This document shows, in pieces, positions 34,678 to 44,675 of a DNA stretch of 64,000 nucleotides. The DNA is from Gordonia sp. SID5947 (lineage in GTDB: Bacteria > Actinomycetota > Actinomycetes > Mycobacteriales > Mycobacteriaceae), in assembly GCF_009862785.1 (NCBI RefSeq), contig NZ_WWHU01000001.1, positions 806,001 to 870,000 on the forward strand, read 5' to 3'. The notes below the pieces were generated by a model. It was not told the DNA's origin. It saw only the letters and a list, made by a program, of their open reading frames with translations, and did not search any database. The position numbers and the translations under genes are program-made. Positions within the stretch are counted from its first letter, which is position 1, and each line of letters begins with the position of its first letter.

Positions 34678-35874
34678 TCACGATCCGATGACCCGTGTTT
34701 CCGGCACCTCTTCGTCGGCGCGGAACGAGTGGATCCAGTCCAGATGCCGGTCGAAGGCGTCGGCATCGGCCAGCCGCGCATTCCGTTCCTGTGCTCGCTT
34801 TCCGTCGGGCAGGTGGAGCACCTCGCCGGTGGTGACAGCCGCGTCGGTGACCTTGCGCGTGCGGTAACGGCGCCGTTGCTCGTATTCGGTACGGGCGCGA
34901 TCCCAATCCGTGGTTTCGGAGAGCAGGTCAGAGAGGACGATCGCATCCTCGATCGATTGATTCGCACCTTGACCGTGATGCGGAACGGTGGCATGCGCGG
35001 CGTCGCCGAGCAGCGTCACCCTCCCGTCCGACCAATGTGTGAGTGGTGGACGATAGACCAGAGCCCACTGCTCGCGGACCGGCACCGCCGAGATCATCTC
35101 GACCACGGCGGGTGCCCAGTGGGCGAATGGCTCGATGTGTCTGCCGTCTTGCGCGGGGACCACCCATTCCTTCTCCGCCCACGGCATGGACTCGCGTTTG
35201 ACGAGGAAGAAGTTCTGGTCGCCGTTCCCGATCGGATAGTGCAATAGGTGTCCTCCCGGACCCATCCAGAACTGGATGGCTCCCGGATCGGGCAGGCTCG
35301 GCATGAGTTCGGGGGCGACGATGCCGCGCGCGGCGGTGCACCCGGAGTAGCGCGCATCGTCGTACCCGAGCAGGAGGCGACGTGTGAGCGACTTGGCGCC
35401 GTCCGCGCCGATGACAAGGTCGGCTTCGGCGTCGTCGCCGTCCTCGAAGGTGAGGCGCGCCGCAGTGCCCGTGTCATCGATACCGGTCAACCGTTTGCTC
35501 AGGTGGAGACTTGTGGTGTCGAGGGCTCCGAAGAGAACGGCCTGCAGATCGGCGCGATGGATGCCGGCGTACGGCGCCCCGTAGCGGCGTCGGTACTCGT
35601 CCCGCGACGACAGCCGGGCGATCTGCTCGCCGGTGAGCCCGTCACGGAAGATCAGTCCGTCGACCTCTGCCCACTTCTCCCCCAGTTGTTCGGCCATTCC
35701 GAAGCGGCCCTCGTAGAACCGGGTGGCATTGGCCGACAGGGCGACGGCCGCCCCGACCTCTCGCAGTACCGAGGTCTGTTCGTAGATCTGGACGTCCATG
35801 CCCTTGCGCTGCAGGTCTATCGCAAGGGTCAGGCCGCCGATACCCGCGCCGACGACGGCGATGCGCTTGGACAT
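34678..35874 (-). CDS. FAD-dependent aromatic monooxygenase, salicylate-hydroxylase-like
   Basis: A 398-residue class A flavoprotein monooxygenase: GAGIGGLTLAIDL (FAD, from Gly9), DG-type motif DLVIGADGAKS, and the second FAD motif VTLLGDAAHATVPHHGQGAN. Family members hydroxylate aromatic acids such as salicylate or 3-hydroxybenzoate using NAD(P)H and oxygen. ATG 35874 has AGGAG upstream. A PucR-like regulator is encoded divergently 125 nt away and may control it in response to the aromatic substrate. Confidence 0.9.
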   Translation of the reverse strand: MSKRIAVVGAGIGGLTLAIDLQRKGMDVQIYEQTSVLREVGAAVALSANATRFYEGRFGMAEQLGEKWAEVDGLIFRDGLTGEQIARLSSRDEYRRRYGAPYAGIHRADLQAVLFGALDTTSLHLSKRLTGIDDTGTAARLTFEDGDDAEADLVIGADGAKSLTRRLLLGYDDARYSGCTAARGIVAPELMPSLPDPGAIQFWMGPGGHLLHYPIGNGDQNFFLVKRESMPWAEKEWVVPAQDGRHIEPFAHWAPAVVEMISAVPVREQWALVYRPPLTHWSDGRVTLLGDAAHATVPHHGQGANQSIEDAIVLSDLLSETTDWDRARTEYEQRRRYRTRKVTDAAVTTGEVLHLPDGKRAQERNARLADADAFDRHLDWIHSFRADEEVPETRVIGS

Positions 35875-35999
35875 GAGATGGCTCCTTCTCTCTCGATCGA
35901 CCTGAGCGTATTCGTGAGCCGCAGCTCAAAGCTCTGGACAGACGTGCAAATGTGGGATCGTTGATTCCGACAGAATGTTCAAGTCGTAGGGAGAGGCTG

Positions 36000-37269
36000 A
36001 TGACGACGGCCGCCGGATTGGATGACGCACTCCAAGACCTTTCCGAGGCCGCCGGACTCCGTCTGACGGTGCTGGACTGGACCATGGCGGTGGTCAGCTA
36101 CTCGATCCATGAGACCGATGACGACCGGCACCGGTTGTCGCTGCTGCTGGCCCATTCGGGCGGGTGGGATCCACCGGCGCTCACGTCGCAGGACCACATC
36201 ATCGAAGAGTTGCCTCAGGTAGGGCGGTGTCTGCTGATCCCGTTGACCGATCATCGACGGCGCGTGGGATATCTGCTGACCGTGGTCGGTGGCGCAGCCG
36301 TTCCCCCTGCAGCACTCTCGACCTTGCTGCAGGGGCGGCCGGTCTCGGTGTCCTGCTCTCATTGCGGCTCCTGTATGAGGAGCACGATCGATCCCGGGCC
36401 CGTGAACTGCTGATCCGAGCGGTCGGCCCTGACGCAGTGCAGCGACGCGCCGCTGCGGAGGCCTTGATCGCCGAGCGGCACATCGGGGGACATCGCAATA
36501 TGCCGCGGTCGCGATCGAGGGCGACCCGCGTCCCGGCCGTTCGCCGGACAGCTCTGCGCTTGCCGTGTGGACGACATTGGATTTCGTGGCGCGGTCGTCA
36601 ACCGCTTCGGTGGTCGGCTCCACCCTCGACGACGGGACCGGAGTGCTGATCTTTCCGCGGCCTGTGGTCAGGGATCGACTTGCGCGCATCCTCGCCGATC
36701 TGGAGAGGGGCGAGGTGCGGGCCGGGATCGGGCCGGTGGTCCACCGTCTCGAAGATGTGCATCGATCGCTGACATTGGCACGCAGAGCGCTTCGGGCGAC
36801 GTGGTTGGCACCGGCGGATCATGGGCGCGCGACGGACTGGGACGACACCGGTCTGGACGGGGTACTCGCCCTGCTGCCGATCGAGCAGATGGCCGTCGAC
36901 GATCTTCCGCGATCAGTGAGAAGGCTTCTGGCAGCTGGACTTTCGCAGGAGATCGTCACGACGTTGCAGGCCTACCTGGACTGTGGTGGCGATGCTCAGC
37001 GCACGGCCCGCACGCTCAACATTCACCGGTCGACGCTGTACTACAGATTGGGGAGGATTCGTTCCGCGCTGGATGCCGATCTGGGCGACGGCCGGCTTCG
37101 GACCGAGCTGCACGTGGGGTTGCGGCTGCATGACATGCGAAAGGCCGGCTCCGCATCAACCATTGGCCCGGTGTCGATTCCACTCGATCCAGCCGACCCC
37201 TTCGGTTCCGGAGTCGGTGCGCAGGCGTCCCCAGGCGCGCGGGAAGAGCGAGACCGCACCATCGGGTGA
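36000..37269 (+). pseudogene. PucR/CdaR-like regulator with two frameshifts
   Basis: Three frames together encode one roughly 423-residue protein. The N-terminal part (DDALQDLSEAAGLRLTVLDW) is a sensor domain. The middle (LLSLRLLYEEHDRSRARELL) follows a frameshift at a run of five C (36303-36307), and the C-terminal part, with the PucR helix-turn-helix DAQRTARTLNIHRSTLYYRL, follows another at five G (36485-36489). One extra base in each run rebuilds a continuous protein. Its end overlaps the convergent phosphotransferase by 114 nt. Divergent to the FAD monooxygenase, its probable target. Confidence 0.72.
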
Positions 37270-39153
37270 CGTCAGGCGCAACGGCCCGTGCCCCAATGGC
37301 TCGAACTCGATGCGCCTGTCCGGCGGATCGATGTGCAGGGATGTGTGTTCCGGGAGACCGTTGTCGGCGAAGGACTCGTCGGATCGGTGGACCTGTAGCT
37401 CGGTGATCGGCATGTCGGGCGATTGGATGTACCCGATGCTCATCGCGGGCATATCGGGAATCCGCAGGTCGAGCCCGTGCAGGTGCGAACCATCGCTGAA
37501 ATGACCGGTGGTCCATACCCAGTCCATCGACCACCAGTCACGGACACCCCACGAATGGTCGCGCTGTCCGGCGGTGTCGATGGAGAGCTCGATCGGTTCG
37601 GCTCCCACGCCCTCGACACGCACTGTGCCGACCACGCGGCAGGGAATCTCGTACCGCGGGGTGACGCGGTACTGGTACCCCGTCCCGTCCGTGGTCCAGG
37701 TCAAATTCATGGAGACCGCCACGTCGGCGCCAGAAGGACTGCCCGACAACAGATCGGCTGGATCCTCGACAGCGATCCCTGTGCCGTCGAGACGAATCCT
37801 GGCCTCGTGCAGGGGATTGACGATCTCCTGGTCGGCGACGAAGCGCCTACTCTCGATGCGGGACCCGGGCGGCACCGGCAACTCGTAGTCGACGACTGCG
37901 ATCGTGGGAATGCTCGGTCCGCAGATCATCGCGGTGTACCAGGCCGTTCCCGCGTTGGGAGTCAGGCCCAGCCGGATGTACCCGCCTATCCCCTGCTCGA
38001 CGTCGGCGAAATCGAAGTACCAGCTCTCGTTCCACAGATCCTCCGGCCCCGGCTCGTGACGATCCTCGTCGTCGGCCCGGGGTTGCAGCGGCTCGGCCTC
38101 GACGGGCTCAGGGAGTACAGCGACGGCGTCCAGATCGAGAGCGAGTGTGCACGCGCGAGCGAACATCGTCATGAACATGGTGTCGCCGCGCTCGGTCTGC
38201 TGTACGAGCATCGACGACACGATGCTCATGAGGACACCGAAGAAGCTCTGTGACCGGACCGCCTCCCACAGTGACGCGATGTCACCGGGCCACGCCCCCT
38301 CCAACGCGTCGTGGTAGGCACGAACCAGCTGTTCCCCCTCCGCGCGGCGCACGTCGGTGGGCACGGAGAGCCCGAGGAAGTACGCGAGATCCATGGCCGC
38401 CGGACCCCAGGTGACGGTCTGCCAGTCGACCACCGTGACCGACCCGGACCGCTCATCGAAGAGCATGTTGTCCAACCGGAAATCGCCGTGGACCAATCCC
38501 TGGACGTCCAAGCCGGCCTGGTGGGCGACATACCCGTCGAAACCGGCGACGAATCTGTCGGCCAGGTCACGATGTGCCGGGTCGAGTTGCTCGCCGTATC
38601 GCTGCACGAACGCGTTGTAGAGGCCCTCGAACAGTCCTTGGTCTATCGGCGAGTCCCGCTGTAGCCAGTCCGCGGACTCGACGGCGGAATGCCCGAGACA
38701 CGGACGATGGATCCGCGCGAGCGCGGTGACCGCGTTGATCGCGTCGGACAGTGTCGCACCCGCGATGTCATCTGCGCCCGACGAGTTCCCGGCATCGGCG
38801 AGGAGAAGGCAGAACCGGCCGTCGGGTTCGATACTCGCGTGGTAGCAGTGGGCGATCGACGGGTCGTCGACGAGCGGTGCGACATCCTGGTAGAACCGGA
38901 CCTCGCGCTCGTAGAGGCCGAGTGACGCACCGGTCGAGCGGCTGCCCTCGTCGGACGACGCGACTTTGAGGATGACCGATCGCGGTCCGTCGCCGGAGCC
39001 GTACGTGAGGGTGACGCGATGGCTGTCACTCATCTGCCCGGTACCGATGCGATCGATCGAGAAGTGGGTGATGGGGCCGGCGCCGAGCTTTGCGCTCAGC
39101 CATTCGGCTGTCACATCGTCGGTGGCGCACACTTGGTGGTCTGTCTGACTCAT
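37156..39153 (-). CDS. Aminoglycoside-phosphotransferase-fold protein fused to an AttH-like domain
   Basis: A 665-residue two-domain protein. Residues 1-340 form an APH-type kinase fold with the catalytic loop VHGDFRLDN (221-229) and metal-binding VVDWQ (Asp243). Residues from about 370 onward form an AttH/DUF7064-like beta domain with RDHSWGVRDWW and HGLDLRIPD. Homologues of the kinase half include acyl-CoA-dehydrogenase-linked phosphotransferases in catabolic gene sets. The fusion is intact; neither substrate nor partner is known. ATG 39153 is divergent to a crotonase gene. Confidence 0.87.
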   Translation of the reverse strand: MSQTDHQVCATDDVTAEWLSAKLGAGPITHFSIDRIGTGQMSDSHRVTLTYGSGDGPRSVILKVASSDEGSRSTGASLGLYEREVRFYQDVAPLVDDPSIAHCYHASIEPDGRFCLLLADAGNSSGADDIAGATLSDAINAVTALARIHRPCLGHSAVESADWLQRDSPIDQGLFEGLYNAFVQRYGEQLDPAHRDLADRFVAGFDGYVAHQAGLDVQGLVHGDFRLDNMLFDERSGSVTVVDWQTVTWGPAAMDLAYFLGLSVPTDVRRAEGEQLVRAYHDALEGAWPGDIASLWEAVRSQSFFGVLMSIVSSMLVQQTERGDTMFMTMFARACTLALDLDAVAVLPEPVEAEPLQPRADDEDRHEPGPEDLWNESWYFDFADVEQGIGGYIRLGLTPNAGTAWYTAMICGPSIPTIAVVDYELPVPPGSRIESRRFVADQEIVNPLHEARIRLDGTGIAVEDPADLLSGSPSGADVAVSMNLTWTTDGTGYQYRVTPRYEIPCRVVGTVRVEGVGAEPIELSIDTAGQRDHSWGVRDWWSMDWVWTTGHFSDGSHLHGLDLRIPDMPAMSIGYIQSPDMPITELQVHRSDESFADNGLPEHTSLHIDPPDRRIEFEPLGHGPLRLTSPDGAVSLFPRAWGRLRTDSGTEGVGWIEWNRHRANG

Positions 39154-39445
39154 AGCGGAAGGCTACGAGAAGATGCGGTGATCAGATGCCGGATCCGATG
39201 ACATTGGTGGTGGCGCGATCTCGTACCTGGAATGGGTTGACAGCTGCGAGGTGGGCGCCGCTGCTGGGGTGGACATCGCGGAGCCATCGGACGAATCATC
39301 GTAGGCGTCCGAGCCGACACCCGCGACACGCTGGAACGCGGCCTGACAGCACTCATGAGGTGCGACCATATGCGTGCCGACCGATGGCGACCGTCCGTTG
39401 AACGCGACGAGTCGCCGAGCTGGGACTACACGAGGAGATGTATTG

Positions 39446-40246
39446 ATGGGTGAGCAGAGAATTCTGGTCGATGTCGACGACGCGGGTGTCGCGACGGTGA
39501 CGTTGAACCGCGGCGAGAAGCACAACGCCCTGGATCGCGCGATGTTCGACGCGATCCTGGACGTGACACGCACGCTCGCGGACGACCGGCGGGTCCGGGC
39601 GGTCGTCGTCCACGGCGCCGGCAAGAGTTTCTGCTCAGGACTGGACATCTCGTCCCTGGGACAAGGCGGCGGGGCCGCTTCCCTGGTGACCCGGAGGGAT
39701 GACAACCCGGCCAATGATGCTCAGCGCGTATCGACGGACTGGGCCCGGGTGCCCGCACCGGTGATCGCGGCGATCACCGGGAACTGCTTCGGTGGCGGAC
39801 TGCAGATCGCACTCGGCGCCGACATTCGTTACGTGACGCCGGATGCTCGTGTGTCGATCATGGAGGTCAAATGGGGGTTGGTGCCGGACATGGGGATCAC
39901 CCAGACACTCCCCCGCCTCGTAGCTGCCGATGTCGCAAAGGAACTCACCTTCACCGGCCGGATCGTCTCCGGTACGGAGGCCCATGCGCTCGGGCTCATG
40001 ACCCGGGTGTTCGACGACCCTCTGGCGGCGGCTCTTGACCTCGCGCACGAGATAGCCGGCAAGTCGCCGCATGCTGTGCGTGCGGCCAAGCGCCTGTACG
40101 AGGAGACGTGGACGGGCGTCGAGGCCGAAGCGGCGTTGATGCTCGAGAGTGAGCTGCAGGTCGGTCTGATGGGTTCGCCCAACCAGCTCGAAGCCGTATC
40201 CGCCGGAATGGAGCGGCGCGAGCCCGACTTCAGCGATCCGTCCTGA
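39446..40246 (+). CDS. Crotonase/enoyl-CoA hydratase family protein
   Basis: A 266-residue crotonase with the oxyanion loop SFCSGLDISSL, NCFGGGLQIALGADIRY, and MEVKWGLVPDMGIT, where the Glu/Asp positions suit hydratase-type acid-base chemistry. C-terminal helix (AAKRLYEETW) as expected. The expected reaction is hydration of an enoyl-CoA in fatty-acid or ring breakdown. ATG 39446 is chosen for GAGGAG 8 nt upstream. A VOC protein follows 65 nt downstream and may share the transcript. Confidence 0.92.
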   Translation: MGEQRILVDVDDAGVATVTLNRGEKHNALDRAMFDAILDVTRTLADDRRVRAVVVHGAGKSFCSGLDISSLGQGGGAASLVTRRDDNPANDAQRVSTDWARVPAPVIAAITGNCFGGGLQIALGADIRYVTPDARVSIMEVKWGLVPDMGITQTLPRLVAADVAKELTFTGRIVSGTEAHALGLMTRVFDDPLAAALDLAHEIAGKSPHAVRAAKRLYEETWTGVEAEAALMLESELQVGLMGSPNQLEAVSAGMERREPDFSDPS

Positions 40247-40311
40247 CCTGACTGCGGCCATCGGGAACGTCGAACGCGATTGTCGCCGAACGTCTGACGA
40301 GGAGGACAACC

Positions 40312-40752
40312 ATGGCAATCAAGCGGCTCGATCACACGAGCATCGTGGTCGACGATCTCGAGGCCGCGATCGCGTTCTTCGTGGCGCTCGGCATGGAACT
40401 GGAAGGTCGCGCGCCCATCGAGGGAGCCTGGGTGGACCGCGTCAACGCGCTCGACACCGTCCGAGTCGACATCGCGATGCTGCAGACTGCGGACCGGCTC
40501 GGACGGCTCGAGCTCACCGAGTTCCGTTCCCCGGCGGTCACCCGCGCCGAACCTGAGAACGCGCTCGGCAACACCCTAGGTCTCCGAAGCATCATGTTCA
40601 CCGTCGACGACGTCGACGCGACCCTTTCCGCATTGAGGATGCATGGCGCCGAACTCATCGGTTCGGTCGAGCAGTATCAGGACGTCTACCGGCTCTGCTA
40701 CGTACGTGGACCGGCCGGCATCATCGTCGCCCTGGCTGAGGAACTCACCTGA
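40312..40752 (+). CDS. VOC (glyoxalase/dioxygenase-fold) protein
   Basis: A 146-residue vicinal-oxygen-chelate protein with paired beta-alpha-beta modules: LDHTSIVVDDLEAAIAFFVALG with the first metal-ligand histidine, RLELTEF with the second-type glutamate, and SIMFTVDDVDATLSAL opening the second half. Methylmalonyl-CoA epimerase and glyoxalase I share this layout. The position after a crotonase suggests a CoA-pathway or lactone/aldehyde role, which is inference. GAGGAGGAC precedes ATG 40312. Confidence 0.88.
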   Translation: MAIKRLDHTSIVVDDLEAAIAFFVALGMELEGRAPIEGAWVDRVNALDTVRVDIAMLQTADRLGRLELTEFRSPAVTRAEPENALGNTLGLRSIMFTVDDVDATLSALRMHGAELIGSVEQYQDVYRLCYVRGPAGIIVALAEELT

Positions 40753-40924
40753 TCTCTCCGTCAGCCGGCGGGCACCGGGTGGTCGAAGACGTGGACCCCG
40801 AGCGTGTACTACGCGTTCGCGGTGGTGATCGCACGTAGTATCGGCCGTGCGGCCGCCCCCTGCCGTGGGTGCCGGTCCGGGCAGGCGGCCGGTGATGTCG
40901 CGCGGGATCGAGGAGGTGGCGCCG

Positions 40925-41920
40925 GTGTCGTTGTCAGATCGCATCGACAACTTCCAGCGCCGCTACCCCAAGAGCGGTTTTCCGCTCGCCGTCGCGTACA
41001 AGTACTTCGATGATCAGGGCGGCTACCTCGCCGCACTCATCACCTACTACGGATTCATCTCGCTGTTCCCGTTGCTGCTGGTCTCCACCGCCGTGCTGGG
41101 CTTTGTCCTCGACGACAACCCAGATCTCCAGGAACGCATTGTCGATTCGGCTCTGTCCCAGATCCCTGTCGTCGGTGACCAATTGGGTGAACCGGGACAG
41201 CTCGGCGGTGGCGCAACCGCGGTGACGATCGGCGTCGTGAGTGCGGTGTACGGCGCCCTGGGCGTATCCGTGGCCATCCAGAACGCCATGAACATCGTGT
41301 GGGCGGTACCGCGCAACGAGCGTCCGAATCCCTTCCAGGTGCGGGTCAAGGGCGCAATGCTGCTGTCGACAGTTGGCCTGGGGATCATCGGGCTGACGGT
41401 CCTCAATGGGGCAGTCGCCGCCATCGACCTCGGGACCGACGGTGTGGTGCTGGCGCTGGTCGGGTCGTTGGTCCTCTACACGGCGGTTTTTGTGGTGGGC
41501 TTCCGGTTCGGCACCGCGCGGTCGGTGAGCATCCGCGACGTTCTCCCCGGCGCGTTGGCTGCCGCAGTCGGGTGGCAGATCCTGCAGACCTTCGGCAGTG
41601 TGTTCGTTCAGCGAGTCATCGCCAATGCCAGTGCCACCAACGGTGTTTTCGCGGTCGTCCTGGGCCTCCTCGCCTTTCTCTACCTCGCCTCGGTGATGGT
41701 GGTCGTGTGCCTCGAGTTCAATGCGGTGCGCATCGACGGGTTGTACCCGCGCTCGCTGCTCACGCCGTTCACCGACAACGTCACGCTCACACCGGGCGAC
41801 GAAGCCGCGTACTCGGCGCAGGCACGTGCGCAGCGCTACAAGGGTTTCCAGGAGATCGACGTGACCTTCGACAACCCCGCAGCCGAGACTTCGTCCGACG
41901 ATCGCGACCCTGAAGAATAG
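40925..41920 (+). CDS. YihY/BrkB family inner-membrane protein
   Basis: A 331-residue membrane protein with about six helices and the family signature DDQGGYLAALITYYGFISLFPLL (given in part), LPGALAAAVGWQILQ, and LLAFLYLASVMVVVCLEFN. The C-terminal tail is cytoplasmic and acidic. Family function is uncertain (once thought RNase BN; now a transporter-like protein). GTG 40925 is preferred for its AGGAGG at 8 nt spacing; upstream GTG 40847 and ATG 40895 would add an unconserved proline-rich leader. Confidence 0.88.
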   Translation: MSLSDRIDNFQRRYPKSGFPLAVAYKYFDDQGGYLAALITYYGFISLFPLLLVSTAVLGFVLDDNPDLQERIVDSALSQIPVVGDQLGEPGQLGGGATAVTIGVVSAVYGALGVSVAIQNAMNIVWAVPRNERPNPFQVRVKGAMLLSTVGLGIIGLTVLNGAVAAIDLGTDGVVLALVGSLVLYTAVFVVGFRFGTARSVSIRDVLPGALAAAVGWQILQTFGSVFVQRVIANASATNGVFAVVLGLLAFLYLASVMVVVCLEFNAVRIDGLYPRSLLTPFTDNVTLTPGDEAAYSAQARAQRYKGFQEIDVTFDNPAAETSSDDRDPEE

Positions 41921-41972
41921 TGGCGCCGCGCGACATCGGATGGTTTCTGCCGACGACGTCTACGCTGAGTCG

Positions 41973-42857
41973 ATGACAGCTCTTCGTCCCCTCGTCCTGG
42001 CCATCGCGTTGACCGCGGTGGCGCTCGGCTCTGGCGCGCCGGTCGTCGACGCGGCCCCCCGAACTGGTTGCGCGACAACCCTCTCGTCCGCGGATGTGGA
42101 TCGTATTGTGCACGAGGCGGACATCGGACAGGACCGTGACAGACCGATCCTCGCTTCCCTGCGAAACCATGTTGCACGGCTGTGGGCGATCACCGACATT
42201 CTGGTGGCACACGGGGATGACCGTGGTCTCTTTCCGCTCGCCCTCGCGGTCACCGAGCGAGACGCGGTGATGCCATTACAGAATCGTCCGTCGTCGTTCC
42301 AGCATCCGGGCTGGGCCCCGGGGATCAGCCAGCACCTGCTCGACAGATTTCTCGACGCGATCCACGCGGAGTTCACGGCTGGCCGGGTACCGCCCCAATG
42401 GCAGCGGTACTTCTCGTTGGCGCGTGACTGTACTGCGTCCGGCGAGCGCATCACGACTGTCGGATTCAATGCCCACATCACCGTCGACCTCGCGTACGCG
42501 ACATCTGACGCGCGCACCACGCAGGCCGAGGCTCGTGACTTCTTTCTCATCGTCGACACCATTGCCGCACACGGCAACTCGATCGTGCGTGCGACCAATC
42601 GCGCCTACGGCATCGACCTCGGACCAGCCTTCCGCTTCTACTTCGTCGGTGAAGGTCTTGATCGACTCGTCGGCGCGGGCCGCGCCACCGGACCCATGCT
42701 GCGCGCGGCGGATGTCGGATACAACGTCCTGACGTTCGGCAACGGCCTCGCACTACAGAATCCCGCCACACGCGCCGGCGCTGTCGCCGACGTCAATGCA
42801 CTCTGGACCACGGGAGACACTGCCCTGGCCGCCTTCGAACAAGTCGGCCTTCCCTGA
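41973..42857 (+). CDS. Secreted DUF5995 family protein
   Basis: A 294-residue exported protein. A signal peptide of about 28 residues (LVLAIALTAVALGSGAPVVDA-AP) precedes a helical domain whose hallmark GFNAHITVDLAYA and PPQWQRYFSLA match DUF5995 from memory. Unknown function; the conserved Asn-Ala-His-Ile motif could hold a metal. ATG 41973 is chosen because TACGCT lies 6 nt before it, typical of a leaderless start, and the signal peptide begins there. Confidence 0.8.
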   Translation: MTALRPLVLAIALTAVALGSGAPVVDAAPRTGCATTLSSADVDRIVHEADIGQDRDRPILASLRNHVARLWAITDILVAHGDDRGLFPLALAVTERDAVMPLQNRPSSFQHPGWAPGISQHLLDRFLDAIHAEFTAGRVPPQWQRYFSLARDCTASGERITTVGFNAHITVDLAYATSDARTTQAEARDFFLIVDTIAAHGNSIVRATNRAYGIDLGPAFRFYFVGEGLDRLVGAGRATGPMLRAADVGYNVLTFGNGLALQNPATRAGAVADVNALWTTGDTALAAFEQVGLP

Positions 42858-42920
42858 GCGCGGGTTCGCGAGAGCACGTGGGCGGTGCGCGTCGATCGGC
42901 CGATTGTCGCGCAGATGATC

Positions 42921-43841
42921 TCAGCGCTTCTTGGTCAGCAGGAACGAGATCACCCGATCGTCGAGCGCCGGCCCGTTGAGGGTCAGGCCTCCCGGCCCGG
43001 TGGGGTGACCTGCGCCGATGACGCGCGCATGGATCACTTCACGCCGACCGGTGCCATACGTACGGATGACGGTCGGGTACCGGTCGAAGCTCGACCTCGC
43101 GACCGTGACCGTGGCACGGACCGGTGCTCCGGGGATTCCGTTGGCGCCGAGTGCGGCGGTGGTCTCGAGATCGCCGAAGGCCGCCGGGATCACCTGGTCG
43201 CGGTCGCCGTCCACCACGAAGGTCGGCATCGGCGCGCCATGTCGCGCCGTCTTGAGGCTGACTCCGGACGGGTCGGCGAGATACGGGAGCCCGGCGATCA
43301 CGGCGATACCGGCAAAGAGCTCGGGATAGAGCGCACCGACATTCTCGGTCATCGCTCCACCTGCAGAATGCCCGACCAGATAGACACGGGAGGGATCGAC
43401 GTGCAAGTCACGGATCACTTGTCGGATGATGTCGGCGATGATCGAGCTCTCGCCGCGACCACGGACCACATTGGCAGGATCGGTGGCCCGCCAGGTCCCG
43501 GTCCGATCCACCGTGAGCGATTGCATCGGTGCCGCGACCGAGAACCCGCGGCGATCCGCTTCACGAAGCAGTGACGTCGTGCGACGCAGTTCTCGCGAAT
43601 CGCCGTTCGCGACCTTGCTGGCACCGTGCAGCCATACGACCAACGGCCGGCCGTGCTGGGCGGGGCGGGGCGTGTACACCTGGTATGCCCTGCTTCCCGC
43701 GGCATTCGTCAACGTGTGCGTCACGATGATGCCTTGTGCGGCACCGTGATCCACCGGTGAGGCCGACGCGGGGGGAATCGCCGCGAGCGCCCCCGTGAGC
43801 AACGTCGCGGTCATCATCAGCAGTCCGAACCGATCACGCAT
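42921..43841 (-). CDS. Secreted esterase, polyhydroxybutyrate-depolymerase/feruloyl-esterase-like
   Basis: A 306-residue exported alpha/beta hydrolase. A signal peptide ends near PASA-SP (residue 27). The core has the oxyanion-type VVWLHGASK, RVYLVGHSAGGAMTENV with nucleophile Ser159, an aspartate in VDGDRDQVI, and the catalytic histidine in GAGHPTG. The family (LpqC/PHB-depolymerase-like) splits polyesters or feruloyl esters outside the cell. A TetR gene and a palindrome lie upstream in divergent orientation, suggesting regulation. Confidence 0.85.
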   Translation of the reverse strand: MRDRFGLLMMTATLLTGALAAIPPASASPVDHGAAQGIIVTHTLTNAAGSRAYQVYTPRPAQHGRPLVVWLHGASKVANGDSRELRRTTSLLREADRRGFSVAAPMQSLTVDRTGTWRATDPANVVRGRGESSIIADIIRQVIRDLHVDPSRVYLVGHSAGGAMTENVGALYPELFAGIAVIAGLPYLADPSGVSLKTARHGAPMPTFVVDGDRDQVIPAAFGDLETTAALGANGIPGAPVRATVTVARSSFDRYPTVIRTYGTGRREVIHARVIGAGHPTGPGGLTLNGPALDDRVISFLLTKKR

Positions 43842-43873
43842 CGACTTCTCCCTCGACGGCGGCGTCAGATCTC

Positions 43874-43889
43874 AATACTAAAAGGTATT
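43874..43889. promoter_or_regulatory. TetR-type operator between esterase and TetR genes
   Basis: AATAC-taaaag-GTATT is a perfect 5-bp inverted repeat in an A/T-rich stretch, located between the divergent esterase (start 43841) and TetR regulator. The size and place fit a TetR operator serving both. Confidence 0.45.
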
Positions 43890-43944
43890 AAAGATGCACG
43901 GGTCACCCCTGTCAAACACGTGGACGGGTGGGCACACTGGGTTC

Positions 43945-44586
43945 GTGGCTGAAGTACCGCGCACCCGGCGCCGGTCCCCTACCCGTCGGCGCGCTGAAAC
44001 CCGTGAGCGCCTGCTCGATGCTGCGTTCGGGGTGTTTGTCACCAAAGGGTTCGGCCGTGCCCGGATCGACGACGTGTGCCGAGCCTCCGGCTACACCAAA
44101 GGTGCGTTCTACTCGAATTTCACGTCGCTCGAGGAACTGTTCTTCGCGCTCTACGACAGACAGTCAGCGTACGGTGCGGACTTCACCGAGCGGGTGGTCA
44201 GCGAGAGCGCCGGCTCTGATGCGCGCGTGATGGTCGCGCACTGGGCCGCGCACGTGCTGATCGATCGCGATTGGTTGCTCATCAACACCGACTTCGTGTC
44301 CTACGCCGCCCGTTTCCCTGAGGTTGCCGCCGATCTAGCGGCACATCGCAGGGCCCTCCGCCGAAACGTGACCGACCTGATCGCCACATTCATTGCGGAA
44401 AAGCACGTCCGTTTGCCCGAAACCCTCTCGACGCCATACGATCTCGCGCGTGCGATAGTAACTGTTTACGACGGCGTCATCTATCAGCTACTGCTCGACA
44501 TGGATGAGGCCACGGTACGAACGCATTTCGTCGACATCGTCAGCGCATTGCTACCCGGCGACCCTGCGGACGTCGACGGCGCCTGA
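43945..44586 (+). CDS. TetR-family transcriptional regulator
   Basis: A 213-residue regulator: basic leader (RTRRRSPTRRRAETRERLLDAA in part), helix-turn-helix IDDVCRASGYTKGAFYSNFTSLEELF, and an all-helical ligand-binding domain of standard size. GTG 43945 is used; ATG 43894 would add 17 unconserved residues. The adjacent palindrome and divergent secreted esterase suggest it controls that gene. Ligand unknown. Confidence 0.88.
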   Translation: MAEVPRTRRRSPTRRRAETRERLLDAAFGVFVTKGFGRARIDDVCRASGYTKGAFYSNFTSLEELFFALYDRQSAYGADFTERVVSESAGSDARVMVAHWAAHVLIDRDWLLINTDFVSYAARFPEVAADLAAHRRALRRNVTDLIATFIAEKHVRLPETLSTPYDLARAIVTVYDGVIYQLLLDMDEATVRTHFVDIVSALLPGDPADVDGA

Positions 44587-44675
44587 CCCGTGGTGGTCTC
44601 CTCATCGCGCTTCGCGCGGGCACAACCTCCGGTTACCGTAGGACGGTCTGCTTTGCTCGGTCGAGGAGGTCTGAC

